Made by a program: the position numbers and the translations under genes
DNA from: Albirhodobacter sp042466415
Lineage (GTDB): Bacteria; Pseudomonadota; Alphaproteobacteria; Rhodobacterales; Rhodobacteraceae
DNA length: 64,000 nt
Assembly: GCF_042466415.1 (NCBI RefSeq)
Contig: NZ_JAXHCH010000002.1
Location: forward strand, 2,666,001 to 2,730,000
Direction: 5' to 3'
Shown: piece by piece, positions 61,637-64,000 of the stretch
Layout of the letters: each line of letters opens with the position of its first letter
Numbering within the stretch: the stretch's first letter is position 1
The notes under the pieces: generated by a model
What the model was told of the DNA's origin: nothing
Databases searched by the model: none
Seen by the model: only the letters and a program-made list of their open reading frames with translations

Positions 61637-61646
61637 ATTGCGCGAT
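61637..61646. promoter_or_regulatory. ATTGCGCGAT motif upstream of mcl1
   Basis: This motif differs at one base from the ATTGCGCAAT palindrome upstream of ccr. It lies 50 bases before the mcl1 start in an AT-rich promoter region of 297 bases shared with the divergent dgcN gene. It is a candidate shared control site for ethylmalonyl-CoA pathway genes. Confidence 0.35.
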
Positions 61647-61884
61647 AGATTTCAAGTTATTTCGCAACTGCAACATGCAGGCGCAGCATTTGGGCTGATT
61701 GCGGTGCTGATCGGTGAGAGATAATCGCCTATAATTTCGCATACTCTGCCAAAATCTTGCGCCAATGCTGCTTAGTTCAAAATATTATTCGGAAAATGGA
61801 CGTGTATGCGCCTTAACTCCGTAAGAAATCCCCCGCGAGTTTGTTAAGGTAAGGTAAGACATGCTGACGCATAGGAGAGGCGCG

Positions 61885-62886
61885 ATGATCGAGACACCGT
61901 ATCTGCTGTTTTTGGGCGACGCCCCTGATGGTTTGGCCGCGAAGGTGGCGCAAGGGATTAAGGATTGGCGTCCCGAGTTCGCTCTGGGTCAATTCCGTAT
62001 GGAAGGCTGCAAGGCGGACATGGGTCTGCCGGACATGGACTTGGCAGCGGCCAAGGCCGCGGGCTGCAAAACGCTGGTGATCGGTGTCGCGAATCGCGGC
62101 GGGGTCATTAGCCCCGCGTGGAAGAAGGTGCTGGTTGCGGCATTGGAGGAGGGCTTTGATCTCGCTTCCGGTCTCCACAATCTTCTGCGCGACGAGGCGG
62201 ACTTGGTCGCGGTTGCGCAGGCTTGCGGTCGCTCGTTGCACGATGTGCGCGTTCCGACCGTGGCCTATCCAATTGCGAATGGCGAGAAGCGCACCGGCAA
62301 GCGGATGCTGGCGGTCGGCACGGATTGTTCGGTCGGCAAAATGTACACCGCGCTTTGTATGGAGCGTGAGATGCGCGAGCGCGGCATGGCCGCGAGCTTC
62401 CGCGCGACGGGACAGACGGGTATTTTGATCACCGGTGACGGGGTTCCGCTGGATGCTGTTATTGCCGACTTCATGGCCGGATCGGTTGAATGGCTGACGC
62501 CAAATAATGATGCGGACCACTGGGATTTGATTGAAGGGCAGGGCAGCTTGTTCCACGTCAGCTATTCCGGCGTGACCTTGGCATTGATCCACGGTGGCCA
62601 GCCTGATGCGTTGGTGCTGTGCCATGAACCCGTGCGGACGCATATGCGCGGCCTGCCAGGGTACAAGCTGCCGGATCTGGCGTCGTTGCGTGATACGGCG
62701 CTCGGGTTGGCAAAAGTTGCAAATCCGGCGTGTCAGGTTGTCGGCATTTCGGTCAACACACAGGCGATGGCAGAGGCGGATGCTCTTGAGTATCTCGCGA
62801 AGCTAGAAGCCGAGATGGGGCTGCCTGCCACGGACCCGTTCCGCTTTGGCGCAGGAAAGCTGGTGGATGCGCTAGCGGCGATCTGA
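61885..62886 (+). CDS. dgcN: D-glutamate N-acetyltransferase DgcN (DUF1611 family)
   Basis: P-loop-containing protein of 333 residues, first enzyme of the D-glutamate breakdown route described in marine bacteria, acetylating D-glutamate. Conserved parts are YLLFLGDAPDGLAAKVAQG at the start, LAVGTDCSVGKMYTALCME (phosphate-binding loop with GTDCSVGKM), FRATGQTGILITGDGVPLDA, and WDLIEGQGSLFHVSY. The ATG at 61885 has AGGAG upstream; one at 61861 is less likely. Its neighbour dgcA gives strong functional support. Confidence 0.9.
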   Translation: MIETPYLLFLGDAPDGLAAKVAQGIKDWRPEFALGQFRMEGCKADMGLPDMDLAAAKAAGCKTLVIGVANRGGVISPAWKKVLVAALEEGFDLASGLHNLLRDEADLVAVAQACGRSLHDVRVPTVAYPIANGEKRTGKRMLAVGTDCSVGKMYTALCMEREMRERGMAASFRATGQTGILITGDGVPLDAVIADFMAGSVEWLTPNNDADHWDLIEGQGSLFHVSYSGVTLALIHGGQPDALVLCHEPVRTHMRGLPGYKLPDLASLRDTALGLAKVANPACQVVGISVNTQAMAEADALEYLAKLEAEMGLPATDPFRFGAGKLVDALAAI

Positions 62887-62959
62887 TCTGTGTGTGATGA
62901 TCTTGTAAGATATTTGACGGGTCGGCAACGGCCCGTCAGCGTTTGAGAAAGGGCGGGCG

Positions 62960-63922
62960 ATGATTTCGGTAGAGGCGGAGCGGTTCAAGCTGGCGGAGGT
63001 TTTCACGATCTCGCGCGGGTCAAAAACTGAGGCGGCGGTTGTTACGGCGCGGGTGACGCGCGGTGGTGTAACGGGGCAGGGCGAGGCTGTGCCCTACGCG
63101 CGCTACAACGAGAGTATCGAGAGCGTCATTGCGCAGATCGAAGGACTGCCCGCCGATATCACGCGCATGGATTTGCAAGAGGCGCTGCCGTCCGGAGCGG
63201 CGCGCAATGCGGTTGATTGCGCGCTGTGGGATCTTGAGGCAAAGACGCTTGGCAAGCGGGTATGGGAAATGGCGGGTTGGCCCGCCCCGCAGCCTGAGGT
63301 GACGTGCTATACCTTGTCGCTCGATACGCCCGAGCGGATGCAGGCCGCTGCCGCGCGCCATGCTGACCGTCCGATTTTGAAGATCAAGCTGGGCACCGCG
63401 GATGATATGGCGCGACTGGAGGCGGTGCGTCGCGGCGCGCCGCAGTCAAAGATTTTGGTCGATGCCAATGAAGGGTGGGACGTCGCGACGTATCTCGATT
63501 TGGCGCCGCACTTGCAGCGTCTTGGCGTGGTGCTGGTTGAACAGCCCTTGCCTGCCGGTGCGGATGAGGGGCTGCGCGGGATCGCGCGCCCTGTTCCGAT
63601 CTGTGCGGATGAGAGCTGTCACGATCGTGCGTCTTTGGAGGGCATGGCGGGGAAATATGATTTCATCAACATCAAGCTCGATAAAACCGGCGGCCTGACG
63701 GAGGCCCTTTTGTTGCGCGATGCGGCGGTGCAGCAGGGCTTTGGGATTATGGTTGGCTGTATGGTCGGGTCCAGCCTTGCGATGGCGCCCGCCCTCATTG
63801 TTGCGCAAGGTGCCGGATTTGTGGATCTTGACGGCCCGCTTTTGTTGGCACAAGACCGAGATGCGCCTTTGCGATACGCAGAGGGAATGGTTTACCCCCC
63901 CGTAGCAGAGCTTTGGGGCTAA
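62960..63922 (+). CDS. dgcA: N-acetyl-D-glutamate racemase DgcA (enolase superfamily)
   Basis: Mandelate-racemase/dipeptide-epimerase-like enzyme of 320 residues predicted to convert N-acetyl-D-glutamate to the L form. Catalytic features: Lys in ILKIKLG (KxK), metal ligands in ILVDANEGWD, LVEQPLP and PICADESCH, and the second lysine in DFINIKLDKTGG. Sequence alone would also allow L-Ala-D/L-Glu epimerase; adjacency to dgcN 73 bases upstream favours DgcA. Confidence 0.88.
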   Translation: MISVEAERFKLAEVFTISRGSKTEAAVVTARVTRGGVTGQGEAVPYARYNESIESVIAQIEGLPADITRMDLQEALPSGAARNAVDCALWDLEAKTLGKRVWEMAGWPAPQPEVTCYTLSLDTPERMQAAAARHADRPILKIKLGTADDMARLEAVRRGAPQSKILVDANEGWDVATYLDLAPHLQRLGVVLVEQPLPAGADEGLRGIARPVPICADESCHDRASLEGMAGKYDFINIKLDKTGGLTEALLLRDAAVQQGFGIMVGCMVGSSLAMAPALIVAQGAGFVDLDGPLLLAQDRDAPLRYAEGMVYPPVAELWG

Positions 63923-63934
63923 GAGGAGAAAGCG

Positions 63935-64000
63935 ATGAGCCGGACAGTTTATGTGAACGGAGCCTACCTGCCCGAAGAAGAGGCGACCGTCTCGATTTTC
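63935..64000 (+). CDS. D-amino acid aminotransferase (class IV), 5' fragment
   Basis: The first 22 codons (MSRTVYVNGAYLPEEEATVS plus two more) match the start of D-amino acid transaminases of the class IV fold. GAGGAG is six bases before the ATG. The gene follows dgcA by 12 bases and runs out of the window. It probably supplies D-glutamate to, or removes D-amino acids in, the same pathway. Confidence 0.8.
   Translation, partial: MSRTVYVNGAYLPEEEATVSIF

Overview
The window comes from a GC-rich alphaproteobacterium, almost certainly of the Rhodobacterales (Rhodobacter/Roseobacter group). The reasons are a MipZ division ATPase, three genes of the ethylmalonyl-CoA pathway (ecm, ccr, mcl1), phosphatidylcholine synthase, the DUF484-xerC pair, and a plcP-agt lipid-remodelling operon of the kind known from marine roseobacters. 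The DNA looks chromosomal. I see no tRNA or rRNA gene, CRISPR array, prophage or insertion sequence. All gene calls rest on reading translated sequence and motifs by eye; no database search was possible.

Layout. 1-3850: RND efflux pump (3' end outside the window) and its adaptor, minus strand, with an 18-bp palindrome upstream. 4170-8059: a Pho-box-like triple repeat followed by five plus-strand genes (PlcP-type phospholipase C, GT21 glycosyltransferase, DedA protein, GT2 glycosyltransferase, DUF2177 protein). 8133-13939: minus-strand run of ECF sigma factor, RskA-type anti-sigma, FAD oxidoreductase, DUF1365, cyclopropane-synthase-like methyltransferase, SDR and a secreted glutathione peroxidase; a large exported phytase-esterase-like protein is divergent. 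16361-21825: mipZ and the translation/secretion block rpmE, rplS, trmD, rimM, rpsP, chorismate mutase, ffh. 22077-23653: azoreductase divergent from a LysR regulator. 23667-27185: divergent ecm and ccr. 27330-31266: Pqi (MCE) envelope lipid-transport operon with a split PqiA. 31439-35337: RecD-like helicase, UspA, Nfu scaffold, tsaB, rimI. 35496-40906: BMP-family nucleoside ABC importer plus purine nucleoside phosphorylase. 41002-44915: TSUP permease, TIGR02186 protein, WbpM/CapD-type dehydratase. 44907-54440: truA, ycjX/ycjF pair, truncated haemoglobin and MFS carrier, priA, DUF484-xerC, and a small polyproline protein. 54602-61587: pcs, EamA transporter, ileS, accA, mcl1. 61885-64000: D-glutamate pathway dgcN-dgcA and the start of a D-amino acid aminotransferase.

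How they fit together. Lipid handling recurs. PlcP would strip the phosphate headgroup from phospholipids, including the phosphatidylcholine made by Pcs, and Agt would put a sugar on the resulting diacylglycerol; the Pho-box-like repeats suggest phosphate starvation as the trigger. The sigma-factor cluster probably modifies unsaturated acyl chains under oxidative or membrane stress, and the Pqi operon moves lipids across the envelope. Carbon use is that of an organism assimilating C2/C3 compounds through the ethylmalonyl-CoA pathway, scavenging nucleosides and degrading D-glutamate.

The best candidate for something not fully described is the extension of plcP-agt by a translationally coupled DedA protein and a second glycosyltransferase. 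Next come the RskA-controlled version of the cyclopropane/DUF1365/FAD cluster and several unassigned perfect palindromes placed in front of operons.
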